Shown here piece after piece: positions 17,200 to 25,576 of a stretch of 64,000 nucleotides of DNA. A program made the position numbers and the translations under genes. The notes beneath the pieces were generated by a model. That model searched no databases. It saw only the letters and a program-made list of their open reading frames with translations, and was not told where the DNA came from. The stretch comes from DATHTC01 sp035456465. Lineage in GTDB: Bacteria > Actinomycetota > Thermoleophilia > Gaiellales > Gaiellaceae. The stretch's first letter is position 1. Each line of letters opens with the position of its first letter. The stretch covers positions 72,168 to 136,167 of the forward strand of contig DATIDD010000018.1 of the NCBI GenBank assembly GCA_035456465.1, read 5' to 3'.

Positions 17200-18364
17200 A
17201 TGGCGGGCGGGCCGCGCCCGTGTCGCGGTCACGTTCGTGTTCTTCGCCCACGGGGCGCTGTTCGGGACGTGGGTGGCTCGGATCCCGGCGGTCAAGGCCG
17301 ACCTGGGGCTGGGGGAGGCGGAGCTGGGAGTCGCGCTCGCCGGTGCCGCGATCGGGACGCTCGCCGCGCTCCCCGTCGCGGGCGTGACGACGGCGCGACG
17401 CGGCAGCCGCAGCGGCACCGCCTGGGGGCTGCCCGTGTTCGCGGCGCTCCTGCCGCTGCTCGCGCTCGCGCCCAGCCTCCCGACGCTGTTCCTCGCGCTG
17501 TTCGCGTTCGGCGCCGCCGCGGCGATGCTCGACGTCGCGATGAACGCGCACTCGCTCGCGGTGGAGCAGGTGCGCGGCCGGCCGATCCTGTCGAGCTTCC
17601 ACGCCGGGTGGAGCTTCGGCGGGCTCGCGGGCGCGGCGCTCGGGGCGGCCGCGGCGGCGTCCGGGCTCGATCCGGTCGCGAACTTCGTGCTCGCGGCCGT
17701 GATCTTCGGCGTCCCCGGGCTCGCGCTGGGGCGGCTGCTGCTGCCCGCGGAGGCCGACCGCCCCGAGGCGCCTCCGCGGCTTGCCAAGCCGCCCCGCCGT
17801 CTCGCCGCGCTGGCGGTGCTCGCGTTCTGCGGCCTGTTCGCGGAAGGGGCGGCGGCCGACTGGAGCGCGGTCTACCTCGACGAGTCAGTCGGCTCGAGCG
17901 CGGGCACCGCGGCGCTCGCGTACGCGTGCTTCTCGATCGCGATGGCGGTGACCCGCCTTGCCGGCGACCGGCTGACGACGCGGTGGGGCCCGGTCACGGT
18001 GACGCGCGTCGGCGCGCTGCTCGCGGCCGCGGGCCTGTGGGCGGCAATCGTCGTCGGCACCGTGCCGGCCGCCATGGTCGCATTCGCGTGCATGGGTGTC
18101 GGGATCGCGACGGTCGTCCCCATCGTCTTCCGCGCCGCGGGCTCGATCCCCGGGCTCCCCGCGGGCGCCGGAATCGCCGCGCTGACGACGGTGGGCTACG
18201 CGGGGTTCCTCGTCGGCCCGCCGCTGATCGGCGTCGTGGCGGAGGCGACGAGCCTGCCCGCGGCGCTGGGGATCGTGGTCGCGCTCCTGCTCCTGCTGGC
18301 GTCGCTGGCGCGCGCGACGCGCCCCGCGTCGGAGCGGCTCGAGCCCGCCGTGGCGGAGGCGTGA
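17186..18364 (+). CDS. MFS transporter
   Basis: A 392-residue integral membrane protein with about twelve hydrophobic segments and the major-facilitator inter-segment patterns (GTWVARIPAVKADLGL at the start, AGDRLTTRWGPVTVTRVG in the middle). It resembles the YbjJ-like group of putative effluxers. The GTG start lies inside the last codons of pspAB (14-base overlap), so it is translationally coupled to the stress cluster. Substrate unknown. Confidence 0.85.
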   Translation: MPRSEWRAGRARVAVTFVFFAHGALFGTWVARIPAVKADLGLGEAELGVALAGAAIGTLAALPVAGVTTARRGSRSGTAWGLPVFAALLPLLALAPSLPTLFLALFAFGAAAAMLDVAMNAHSLAVEQVRGRPILSSFHAGWSFGGLAGAALGAAAAASGLDPVANFVLAAVIFGVPGLALGRLLLPAEADRPEAPPRLAKPPRRLAALAVLAFCGLFAEGAAADWSAVYLDESVGSSAGTAALAYACFSIAMAVTRLAGDRLTTRWGPVTVTRVGALLAAAGLWAAIVVGTVPAAMVAFACMGVGIATVVPIVFRAAGSIPGLPAGAGIAALTTVGYAGFLVGPPLIGVVAEATSLPAALGIVVALLLLLASLARATRPASERLEPAVAEA

Positions 18365-18463
18365 CGCTCCTCGACGAGGTGCTGCCGCGCCGGCACGTGC
18401 GCTCGCGGCACGAGCCGGCGGTGCGTGCGACCGCGGCGCGCCGCCCGGCGGTGCGCAGGTCGC

Positions 18464-18916
18464 CTAGGAACCCGCCGGGAACGGTCGCGGCTCCTCGCGT
18501 CGCCACCGGAACTCGTAGGACAGGGACGCCCCGCCGGCTTCGATCGGTGGAGTGCGGAGCACGAGCTCGTCGCCGGCCACGACGAAGGAGCGGGCCTGCT
18601 CGCTCCCGACCCAGTTCGGGAACAGGCTCATCGCGACGTGATGGACGACGACGTCGCCTCTGACCTCGTAGGAACCGCAGTACGCGACGTAGCCCGAGAA
18701 CGCCTCGGCGCGCTCCGCCTCGCTCCCGCCGAGGAGATCCGCCGTCCCGAGCGCGCCGCGGTCGCCGGCACAGAGCTGCGCGGCCATCCAGCCGCCCTCC
18801 GTGTACACGAGGCTGCCTCGTGCATCCGCGCCGAAGGGGTACGTGAGCGAGCCGTCGTGCGCGCGGGCGACGTAGGACACCAGCCGCCATCGCCCGCAGA
18901 GCTGCTCGCCGGTCAC
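18464..18916 (-). CDS. Lipocalin-like domain protein
   Basis: A 150-residue soluble protein beginning MTGEQLCGRWRLVSY; the G-x-W lipocalin signature is GRWRLVSY, followed by alternating strands (GSLVYTEGGWMAAQL and others). It fits the bacterial lipocalin-like family of single-domain beta-barrels, whose ligands are mostly unknown. No signal peptide. Its GTG start sits 6 bases from a TAGGAT -10 box. It lies tail-to-tail with the MFS gene. Confidence 0.8.
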   Translation of the reverse strand: MTGEQLCGRWRLVSYVARAHDGSLTYPFGADARGSLVYTEGGWMAAQLCAGDRGALGTADLLGGSEAERAEAFSGYVAYCGSYEVRGDVVVHHVAMSLFPNWVGSEQARSFVVAGDELVLRTPPIEAGGASLSYEFRWRREEPRPFPAGS

Positions 18917-19205
18917 CGACGCATCCTAGGGCGCCTCTCGGACCGCGATCCGCGGCGCTCGGGTCGGACCGCGGCGTCCGTCCCGGACCACAATTCAGCG
19001 AGCCGGGTGCGCTTTCGTCCTCCGAACCGGTGGGCTTTCGGCCTCCGCCTTGCGGCGTCTTCCTACGGTCTACCGGCGCGGGCTCGTCCTACTCGCGTCC
19101 CGTGCTCGCTGCGTCGACGACGCTATCCGGCCGCCCGTGGAGGCGTCAACCCGGCGCCGGCCACGTTGCCGGAATTTGCGGCCTTTCGTTGCGCACGGGT
19201 CGTGG
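18917..19205. other. Non-coding gap between lipocalin-like gene and pspAA
   Basis: I see no gene here. At 18923-18928 the minus strand has TAGGAT, a -10 box 6 bases before the GTG of the lipocalin-like gene (leaderless arrangement). The remainder shows no hairpin or repeat I can defend, and no clear terminator for pspAA. Confidence 0.4.
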
Positions 19206-19496
19206 CTAGGGGGTCGGCAGGTCCGGGATCAGCCCGGCCTCGGAGAAGAGCTGCCGCGTCTCCTCCAGGGTGAGGTCGCTGGGCGGGATGATCACGTCCG
19301 ACGGGTGCAGGTCGTCCGCCGGCAGCGCCTCGCCCTCCGACTCCACGAGCCGCCACATCTCGTCCAGCCGCGCATCGAGCTCCTCCTCGTCTTCGCGCTC
19401 GAGCGCCGCGACCGCCTCGTCGTCGAGCTCGTCGAGCCGGGCCAGCACCTCGTCGCCGACCTGGTACTGCCCCTTGTTCATCAGCCTCACGATCAC
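19206..19496 (-). CDS. pspAA: PspA-associated protein PspAA
   Basis: A 96-residue acidic protein starting MIVRLMNKGQYQV, the family pattern of PspAA, with a Glu/Asp-rich helix (residues 25-55) and the closing motif PPSDLTLEETRQLF. PspAA is a recognised partner of PspA in actinobacteria. The GTG start overlaps the TGA of pspA (GTGA), so the two proteins should be made together. Confidence 0.88.
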   Translation of the reverse strand: MIVRLMNKGQYQVGDEVLARLDELDDEAVAALEREDEEELDARLDEMWRLVESEGEALPADDLHPSDVIIPPSDLTLEETRQLFSEAGLIPDLPTP

Positions 19497-20221
19497 TGCC
19501 CCAGCTCCTTCTGCGGCGCGCCGGCGCCGATCTCGGCCTTCAGCTGCTCGAGCTCGGCGTCGACCTGGCTGGACGAGGACATCGCCTCGAGCTCGCGGTC
19601 GAGCTGCGTCTTGTCGGAGGTGAAGTCCTCGAGCGTCCCGGCCGCGGTGAGCTCCTCGATCGCCGACGCGCGCGCCTGCATCTGCTCGGTCTTGTCGCGC
19701 GCCCGCTGGATCGCGAGCCCGGTGTCGGCCATCTGCTCGCCGATCCCCGTCGCCGCCTCGCCGATCCGCACCTGCGCCTCGGCGGCGGAGTACTCGGCCT
19801 TGATGACCTCCTTCTGGGACCGGAAGGCCTCGATCTTCGCCGAGAGCTGCTTCTCGGAGGCCACCAGCCGCTCCTGCTGCTGCTCGAGCCCCGTGATCTG
19901 CTCGTCGAGCCCGCGGAGCTGCGACTGCACCGCCGACTTCCGTTCGAGCGCCTGCCGCGCGAGGTCCTCGCGGCCGCTCCCGACCGCCTCGCGCGCCTGC
20001 GATTCCAGCCTCACGACGGACTGCTCGAGCTGGGTCGCCTGCAGCTGGAGGCGCTTCTTGGCGGTGGTGACGTCGGCGACGCCGCGCTTCACGTCCTGGA
20101 GCATCTGGAGCTGCTTCTCGTACGAGTAGTCGAGCGTCTCGCCGGGGTCCTCCGCCCGGTCGAGCAGCTTCGACAGCTTCGCCTTCACCACGGTGGAGGC
20201 GCGCGACATCAGGCCGGCCAT
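19493..20221 (-). CDS. pspA: Phage shock protein A / IM30 homolog
   Basis: A 242-residue, almost wholly helical coiled-coil protein of the ESCRT-III-related PspA/IM30/Vipp1 family, which assembles on stressed cytoplasmic membranes. The start MAGLMSRASTVVKAKLSKLLDRAEDP has the amphipathic first helix and the family DPGETLDYSYEKQL sequence. The ATG at 20221 has a strong GAGGAGG ribosome binding site, which rules out the longer upstream frame. Co-translated with pspAA. The htpX-pspAB half of the set is 3 kb away in opposite orientation. Confidence 0.95.
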   Translation of the reverse strand: MAGLMSRASTVVKAKLSKLLDRAEDPGETLDYSYEKQLQMLQDVKRGVADVTTAKKRLQLQATQLEQSVVRLESQAREAVGSGREDLARQALERKSAVQSQLRGLDEQITGLEQQQERLVASEKQLSAKIEAFRSQKEVIKAEYSAAEAQVRIGEAATGIGEQMADTGLAIQRARDKTEQMQARASAIEELTAAGTLEDFTSDKTQLDRELEAMSSSSQVDAELEQLKAEIGAGAPQKELGQ

Positions 20222-20254
20222 CCGTCCTCCTCGTTCTTCCTCGGGGTCGCGAAG

Positions 20255-20260
20255 TAGCCT
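20255..20260 (+). promoter_or_regulatory. -10 box for the metallo-hydrolase gene
   Basis: TAGCCT stands 9 bases before the GTG at 20270, the short-leader arrangement seen repeatedly in this window. It also lies in the 48-base gap from the divergent pspA start. Confidence 0.4.
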
Positions 20261-20269
20261 ACTCGGGCC

Positions 20270-20935
20270 GTGGTCGTCGAGCGGAGCATGGATCCGAGGT
20301 GGCTGTCGAACGCGTACCTGGTCGCGGACGACCCGGGCGGCGTGTGCGTGTTCGTCGACAGCGGGGCGCCGCTCGAGCCGTTGCTCCGCGTCGTGGAGGA
20401 GGAGCGGCTGACGCCGACGCACCTGCTCGTCACCCACGCGCACCCCGACCACGTCGCCGGGAACGACGAGCTCGTCGAGCGCTTCGGGATCCCGGTCGAG
20501 CGAGGCGCGGTCGAGACGGGCGGGCTCCGGATCGACGCGCTCCCCACGCCCGGGCACTCCGACGACGGCGTCGCGTTCGTCGTCAACGAAACCGTCTGCC
20601 TCACCGGCGACACGCTGTTCAAGGGCTCCGTCGGCGGCGGCGACTTCGACGTCGTCCGCCGCTCGGTGATGGACGTGCTGATGCCGCTGCCGCCCGAGCT
20701 CCGGGTGCTCCCCGGCCACACCGACGAGACGACGATCGGCGCCGAGTGGGAGACGAACCCGTTCGTCCGCGTGTGGGGCGGTCTCGACCCCGAGGGAGAC
20801 GAGCCGTGCCGCGTCCACGGCCGGCCGGCGACGCTCGTCGTCTGGTCGCCGGACTACGACGGCAAGGGCAAGGCATGGGTGCGCTTCGCCGACGGCCGCG
20901 ACGCGATCGTCGGCGGCTCCCGCGTCGAGCGCTAG
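20270..20935 (+). CDS. MBL-fold metallo-hydrolase, glyoxalase II-like
   Basis: A 221-residue cytoplasmic zinc hydrolase. The metal site THAHPDHVAG (HxHxDH) is at about residues 64-69, with further ligands in TPGHSDD, GDTLF and LPGHTDETT. This is the compact layout of hydroxyacylglutathione hydrolase-like or persulfide dioxygenase-like proteins. A C-terminal part (about residue 170 on) is a small beta-rich extension. It diverges from pspA. Its stop overlaps the stop of the convergent kinase gene. Substrate not determined. Confidence 0.85.
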   Translation: MVVERSMDPRWLSNAYLVADDPGGVCVFVDSGAPLEPLLRVVEEERLTPTHLLVTHAHPDHVAGNDELVERFGIPVERGAVETGGLRIDALPTPGHSDDGVAFVVNETVCLTGDTLFKGSVGGGDFDVVRRSVMDVLMPLPPELRVLPGHTDETTIGAEWETNPFVRVWGGLDPEGDEPCRVHGRPATLVVWSPDYDGKGKAWVRFADGRDAIVGGSRVER

Positions 20936-21438
20936 CTCGCGAGCACCAGGTCGGCGCGCTCCTGCGGGCGGATCGTCTCCCGGTACCGGCGCTGCGCCGG
21001 GAGGTAGCGCGCGCGGTAGCGCTCGACGACGACGTCCCTGCCGCCGAACCGCTCGGCGTCGCGGACGAGCGCGCGGCGGAGCGTCTCCTCCGGCTCGCAC
21101 TCGAGGTAGACGACGAAGCTCCAGAGCGGCGCGAGCTCGGGTCGCTGGAGGAAGACGCCGTCGGCGACGACCGGCGTCGGCGCAGCTGCGACGGCGGCGG
21201 CGAACGCGTCGACGTCGAAGGAGTCCTCGAAGTAGCCGCCGGGCGACAGGGCCCCCTGCCGGTAGCGCTCGTCGCGCGGCCGCAGGAACGCGTCGATCGT
21301 CAGCCGCGTCGGACGGCGCCCGATCCGGGCGAGCTCCGCGGCCAGCGCGTCGGCGAACGTCGTCTTCCCGGCCACGTCCGGGCCATCGACGGCGACGCGC
21401 GCCGTTGCCGGCAGCGCCGCCGCCAGCGCGGCGATCAC
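20932..21438 (-). CDS. Uridine kinase-like P-loop protein
   Basis: A 168-residue NTPase with Walker A GPDVAGKTT near residue 20 and the PRK/uridine-kinase feature DAFLRPRDERY and SPGGYFEDSFD, where the substrate is held. The short length matches stand-alone uridine kinase-family proteins of unclear substrate. The GTG start overlaps the stop of the upstream DUF72 gene (GTGA). The gene ends convergently with the metallo-hydrolase in a shared gctagc. Confidence 0.8.
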   Translation of the reverse strand: MIAALAAALPATARVAVDGPDVAGKTTFADALAAELARIGRRPTRLTIDAFLRPRDERYRQGALSPGGYFEDSFDVDAFAAAVAAAPTPVVADGVFLQRPELAPLWSFVVYLECEPEETLRRALVRDAERFGGRDVVVERYRARYLPAQRRYRETIRPQERADLVLAS

Positions 21439-22370
21439 GGCGTCGCCGGGACGCCGGCGCCGTGCAGGACGCGCGCGAGGGCGAGGCCGTTCTCGGGCCC
21501 CTGTGCCAGCCGGCGGTCGCCGCGCGGGCTCGGGCCGTACGCGTTCGTGTTCATCAGCGCGTACGCCTGCTCGGCCCTCTGCGCCAGCCCTCGCATCGGC
21601 TCGACCCACTCCTCCAGCTCGTCCTCGGGGTAGAGGTAGTCGAAGCGGTCGGCGGCGGTCCCGCCGCGGACGTTCCAGGTCTTCGCGTTGCGGCCGTGGA
21701 AGCGGACGTAGGCGGTCGGGGAGGTGAGGGCGACCACGGTCGGGATGAGGTTCTTCGCCTCCGACCGCGGCGCGTCGACGACCACGTTCCCGTACCCGTG
21801 CTCGTCGAGGAACGCGAGCGTGTCGGCACGGTGCTCGTCCTCGAACCACGACCGGTGCCGGAACTCGACGACCGCGTCGTAGCCCTCGAGCTGCGCGCGC
21901 GCCCACTCCAGGTACTCGAGCGACCGCGGCTTCACGACGACGTACGGCGCGAGCTGGAGCAGGATCGAGCCGAGCTTGCCCGCCTCGCGCAGGGGCTCCA
22001 CCATCTCCCGGAACGCGCGGAAGACCACCGCGCGGGCCTCGCGGGGCATTCGCTCGACCCGGCCCCGCTCGTCCGGCTTGAGCGCCTGCTGCAGCTCCGG
22101 GGGCAGCACCTCGTGCTTGACGCCGTGACGCGTCATCGGGCCGAACGCCTTCACGTGGAAGACGAATCCATTTGGGACGGCGTCGGCCCACTTCGCTACC
22201 GTCTCCGGCGGCTGCAGCCGGTAGAAGGTCGAGTCGACCTCGACCGTGTCGAAGACGGTGGCGTAGTACGCGAGGCGCTCGGAGCCGGTGCGGACGCCGG
22301 GCGGGTAGAAGACCTTGGTCAACGCCTCGTCGGCGAACGAGCAGGTGCCGATGCGGATCGGCGTCGTCAC
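21435..22370 (-). CDS. DUF72 family protein
   Basis: A 311-residue TIM-barrel-like protein of the DUF72 (YecE) family. It begins with IRIGTCSFAD and YPPG, has EVDSTFYRLQ and FHVKAFGPMTRH near residues 50-85, the AVVEFRHRSW motif in the middle and YVRFHGRNAKTWN toward the end; these are the conserved family blocks. The molecular function of DUF72 is unknown. Four-base GTGA overlaps at both ends tie it to the aminotransferase upstream and the kinase downstream. Confidence 0.88.
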   Translation of the reverse strand: MTTPIRIGTCSFADEALTKVFYPPGVRTGSERLAYYATVFDTVEVDSTFYRLQPPETVAKWADAVPNGFVFHVKAFGPMTRHGVKHEVLPPELQQALKPDERGRVERMPREARAVVFRAFREMVEPLREAGKLGSILLQLAPYVVVKPRSLEYLEWARAQLEGYDAVVEFRHRSWFEDEHRADTLAFLDEHGYGNVVVDAPRSEAKNLIPTVVALTSPTAYVRFHGRNAKTWNVRGGTAADRFDYLYPEDELEEWVEPMRGLAQRAEQAYALMNTNAYGPSPRGDRRLAQGPENGLALARVLHGAGVPATP

Positions 22371-23548
22371 GCCCGCACCTCGGCGGCGCGGAGAACCCGG
22401 CCGATCCCGCGGACGGCCTGGCCGATGCGGTGCTCGTTCTCGATCAGCGCGAAGCGCAGGTGGCCCTCGCCGCCCGGGCCGAAGCCGGCGCCCGGGCTCG
22501 CGGCGACGCCGCCCTCGCGGATCAGCCGGAGCGCGACCTCGTGCGACGGCTCGTGCGCGAGCGAGCGGGGGAGGGGGGCCCAGACGAACATCGTCGCCCG
22601 CGGACGCGGCACCTCCCAGCCGACCCGCGCGAGGCCGTTGCAGAGCGCGTCGCGCCGCGACCGGTAGATCGCGCACAGCTCCTCCGAGTACTCGTCCGCC
22701 TCGCGCAGCGCGACGATCGACGCGATCTGGATCGGCTGGAACGTCCCGTAGTCGAGGTAGCTCTTCAACCGCGCGAGCGCGGCGAGCGCCTCCCGGTTGC
22801 CGAGCGCGAAGCCGACGCGCCAGCCGGCCATCGAGAACGACTTCGTCAGCGAGTAGAGCTCGACGGCGACGTCGGCGGCGCCCTCGGCGGCGAGCAGCGA
22901 CGGCGGCCGGTACCCGTCGAAGCAGAGGTCGGCGTAGGCGAAGTCGTGGACGAGGAGGACCTCCTGCTCGCGCGCGAAGTCGACGAGCGCCTGCATCCCG
23001 GCGGCGTCGACGGTCGCGGTGGTGGGGTTGTGCGGGAAGGACGCGACGATCGCCCGAGGGCGCGGTCGCGCCGCGGCGAACGCCTCGCGGATCGCGCCGA
23101 CGGGGTCGTCGGCGTCCACCCGCGCCTCGGCCACCGAGGCCCCGGCGATGAGCGGCGCGTAGCGGTGGATCGGGTAGGTCGGCGTCGGCACGACGACGGT
23201 GTCGCCGGCGTCGGCGAGCGTCCACAGCAGGTGGACGAGCCCTTCCTTGGCGCCGATCGTGGTGAGTGCCTGCGTCTCCGGGTCGAGCTCGACGCCGAAC
23301 CGGCGGGCGTACAGCTCGCAGATCGCCGCGCGCAGGTTCGGGAGGCCGCGGCTCGCCGAGTAGCGGTGGTTACGCGGATTGAGCGCCGCCTCCCGCAGCT
23401 TCTCGACCGCGGCCGGAGGCGACGGCAGGTCGGGGTTGCCGAACGCGAGGTCGACGACGTCGAGGCCGGCGCGGCGGTGCTCCGCCTTGACACGGTCGAT
23501 CTCCGCGAACGCGTACGGAGGCAGGCGGTCGACGCGACGGAACTCCAC
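22367..23548 (-). CDS. Class I aminotransferase (AlaC/LL-DAP type)
   Basis: A 393-residue PLP enzyme of fold type I. The cofactor Lys is in SLTKSFSMAGWR, the PLP-phosphate contacts include TIGAKEG, and the substrate Arg lies near HLRFALIENE. The closest group by pattern is alanine/diaminopimelate-type aminotransferases (PYAFAEIDRVK at the N-terminus, NPDLPSPP). It probably makes alanine or a related amino acid from a keto acid. The GTG start at 23548 lies 8 bases from a TACGGT -10. It heads a three-gene overlapping operon with DUF72 and the kinase. Confidence 0.88.
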   Translation of the reverse strand: MEFRRVDRLPPYAFAEIDRVKAEHRRAGLDVVDLAFGNPDLPSPPAAVEKLREAALNPRNHRYSASRGLPNLRAAICELYARRFGVELDPETQALTTIGAKEGLVHLLWTLADAGDTVVVPTPTYPIHRYAPLIAGASVAEARVDADDPVGAIREAFAAARPRPRAIVASFPHNPTTATVDAAGMQALVDFAREQEVLLVHDFAYADLCFDGYRPPSLLAAEGAADVAVELYSLTKSFSMAGWRVGFALGNREALAALARLKSYLDYGTFQPIQIASIVALREADEYSEELCAIYRSRRDALCNGLARVGWEVPRPRATMFVWAPLPRSLAHEPSHEVALRLIREGGVAASPGAGFGPGGEGHLRFALIENEHRIGQAVRGIGRVLRAAEVRA

Positions 23549-23556
23549 CGGCTCCG

Positions 23557-23562
23557 ACCGTA
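23557..23562 (-). promoter_or_regulatory. -10 box for the aminotransferase operon (leaderless)
   Basis: The minus strand reads TACGGT followed by 8 bases and the GTG start. No ribosome binding site precedes the start. Confidence 0.4.
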
Positions 23563-23578
23563 GCGCAGCGCGCGGCCG

Positions 23579-24490
23579 CTACGGGTAGACGGCGGCCTTG
23601 AGCAGGTCGCGGGGCGGGTCGGCGAAGAGCCCCGGCAGGGCGTCGAGCGGGATCCGGTGGCTGACGAGGCGCTCCCACGGGTAGGCGCCGGAGGCGAGGA
23701 AGGCGAGCGCCGCCCGCACGTGGCGCGGCGTGTGGTGGAACGCGCCGCGGAGCGTGAGCTCGTCGTAGTGGACGCGCTCCGCGTCGACGGGGACGGCGAT
23801 GCCCCGCTCGAGGCCGCCGAACAGCAGCACGGTGCCGCCCGGTCGCGCCAGCGCGATCGCGTCCTGCCACGCCTTCGCGGTTCCCGCCGCCTCGAGGACG
23901 ACGTCCGCGCCGGCGCCGTCGCCCTCCTCGGCCCCGAACAGCGACCCGAGCCGGCGCCGCTCGTCGCGCCCGCCCACGACGACGGGGTGGCAGCCGGCGT
24001 CCGCGACGCACGCCGCGAGCATCAGCCCGATCGGCCCGGCGCCGAGGATCGCCACCGTCTGGCCCGCCTCGACGCCCGCACGCTCGACCCCGCGCAGGCA
24101 GCACGCGAGCGGCTCGACCATCGCGGCGATCTCGGGCGCGAGCGTGCCCGGCACGGGCAGGAGGTTCACGCGCGCGATCGCGGCCGGGACGAGCAGGAAC
24201 TCGGCGTACGCGCCGTTGAGGAGCTCGACGTCGCGCCGCTCCTCGTCGGCGTCCGAGTTGGCCGCCACCACGCGGCGGCCCGACGCGACGTCGAGCCCGC
24301 AGAACTCGTGGCCGAACGGGCTCGGCAGCGACGCGAGCAGGCGCGGGTGGCCGCGCCGGTACGCCTTGAGGTCGGTGCCGTCGGTGAGCGCCACCTCGAC
24401 GCGGACGAGCACGTCGCCCTCGCCGGGCTCCGGCCGCGGCACGTCCTCGAGGCGCAGGTCGCCCGGGCCGTGGAAGCGGACCGCCCTCAC
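23579..24490 (-). CDS. MDR-family dehydrogenase lacking the usual catalytic Cys
   Basis: A 303-residue medium-chain dehydrogenase/reductase. The cofactor domain has GAGPIGLMLA and the catalytic domain keeps GHEFCG and EPLACCLRG. The place of the first catalytic zinc ligand, normally ACGICGTD, reads VALTDGTDLK, so the Cys is replaced. The four-Cys structural zinc loop is also absent. Either zinc binding differs or catalysis is changed. The GTG start overlaps the stop of the upstream paralog (GTGA). Substrate unknown; a sugar alcohol or sorbitol-type role is plausible from family only. Confidence 0.82.
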   Translation of the reverse strand: MRAVRFHGPGDLRLEDVPRPEPGEGDVLVRVEVALTDGTDLKAYRRGHPRLLASLPSPFGHEFCGLDVASGRRVVAANSDADEERRDVELLNGAYAEFLLVPAAIARVNLLPVPGTLAPEIAAMVEPLACCLRGVERAGVEAGQTVAILGAGPIGLMLAACVADAGCHPVVVGGRDERRRLGSLFGAEEGDGAGADVVLEAAGTAKAWQDAIALARPGGTVLLFGGLERGIAVPVDAERVHYDELTLRGAFHHTPRHVRAALAFLASGAYPWERLVSHRIPLDALPGLFADPPRDLLKAAVYP

Positions 24491-25332
24491 GGCGTGAACA
24501 CGACCTTCAGCGCCTCGCCGCGGCGGTAGCGCTCGAGCCCCTCGTCGAACCGTTCGAGCGGCAGCACGGTGGGCTCCGGCAGCTGGAGCTCGGGCAGCAG
24601 CGCCACCGCCTCGCGCAGGTGCCGGGGCGTCGCCGAGCGCGAGCCGACCACGTGGAGCTCGCGCCGGTAGACCGGATCGAGCGGGAGCGGCCCGGCGTCG
24701 GCGAACACGAGCACCGTCCCGCCCGGCGCGACCGACGCCGTCGCGGCCTCGGCGCCGCCCGGGGCGCAGAGCACCACCGCGTCGACGGGCCCGTCCGGCG
24801 CCGGCCCCGACCGATCGGGCCGCACGTCGAGCGCGAACACCTCGTCGCCGCGGCGCCGGAGCACGGCGGCGAAGAGCCGGCCGACGAAGCCGTGGCCGAC
24901 GACGAGCACGCGACCCCGGGGGACGCGCTCGGCGCCGCGCAACACGCATGCGAGCGGCTCGGCGTAGGTGGCGAGCGCGTCGGACGTCCCGTCCGCGACC
25001 GGGACCGTCCCGTCGGCTCGCGCCCGCTCGGCCAGCCCGCCCGGACGGATCGTCGGCGCCGCGAACTCGTCGCACGTCGACTCGTGGCCGGCGCGGCAGC
25101 GCTCGCAGCGCCCGCACGGGCGGTGGTGGAGGAGCACTGCGCGCGCACCGTTCACCGTCGCCGCGACGACCTCGTGCCCGAGCACCGTGCCCGCGTACGC
25201 CGGCGTCAGCTTCTCCACGTCCGAGCCGCAGAGCCCGCAGGCGAGGACGCGGACGAGCTCGCCCTCGCCCTCGGGCTCCGGCACGTCCGTGAAGCGGGGC
25301 GTGCCGGCCTCGTCCACGACGACCGCGCGCAC
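24487..25332 (-). CDS. Zinc-binding MDR-family dehydrogenase
   Basis: A 281-residue dehydrogenase with an intact zinc set: catalytic Cys in ACGLCGSD, His in LGHEVV, and the structural four-Cys loop CGRCERCRAGHESTC. The cofactor motif GHGFVGRLFA deviates from GxGxxG in its first Gly spacing, and the Rossmann domain is short. The gene overlaps its downstream paralog, so the two are likely used together, perhaps as a heteromer or in successive oxidations. GTG start at 25332, 7 bases after a TAGCGT -10. Confidence 0.83.
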   Translation of the reverse strand: MRAVVVDEAGTPRFTDVPEPEGEGELVRVLACGLCGSDVEKLTPAYAGTVLGHEVVAATVNGARAVLLHHRPCGRCERCRAGHESTCDEFAAPTIRPGGLAERARADGTVPVADGTSDALATYAEPLACVLRGAERVPRGRVLVVGHGFVGRLFAAVLRRRGDEVFALDVRPDRSGPAPDGPVDAVVLCAPGGAEAATASVAPGGTVLVFADAGPLPLDPVYRRELHVVGSRSATPRHLREAVALLPELQLPEPTVLPLERFDEGLERYRRGEALKVVFTP

Positions 25333-25339
25333 GGTCGGG

Positions 25340-25345
25340 ACGCTA
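25340..25345 (-). promoter_or_regulatory. -10 box for the dehydrogenase pair (leaderless)
   Basis: TAGCGT on the minus strand is 7 bases from the GTG at 25332, with no ribosome binding site between. Confidence 0.4.
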
Positions 25346-25576
25346 TCGCTTGACACGAAGATCGATACGTCTCGAGCGGATGCTCGAGGAGGTGGCGTAG
25401 GGGCCGGCCGCCGCCCGATCGGCACCGCGCGGTACACCTGACGCCGCAGGTAGTTCACGCCGGCACTGAGCGGAAAACCCGCACGAGACCTGCGGTGAAC
25501 CAGTCTCGAACGGCCGGTCCGGCGGCGGTACGTTGTCGGGTACCACACACTCTGGGGGGAGAAGAGGAGTCCTCTG

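Noticed and set aside
25349..25356. TTGACA on the plus strand as -35 of the multicopper oxidase promoter
   Set aside because: No -10 hexamer is found 16-18 bases downstream, and it lies more than 200 bases before the start inside the leader side of the divergent gene.
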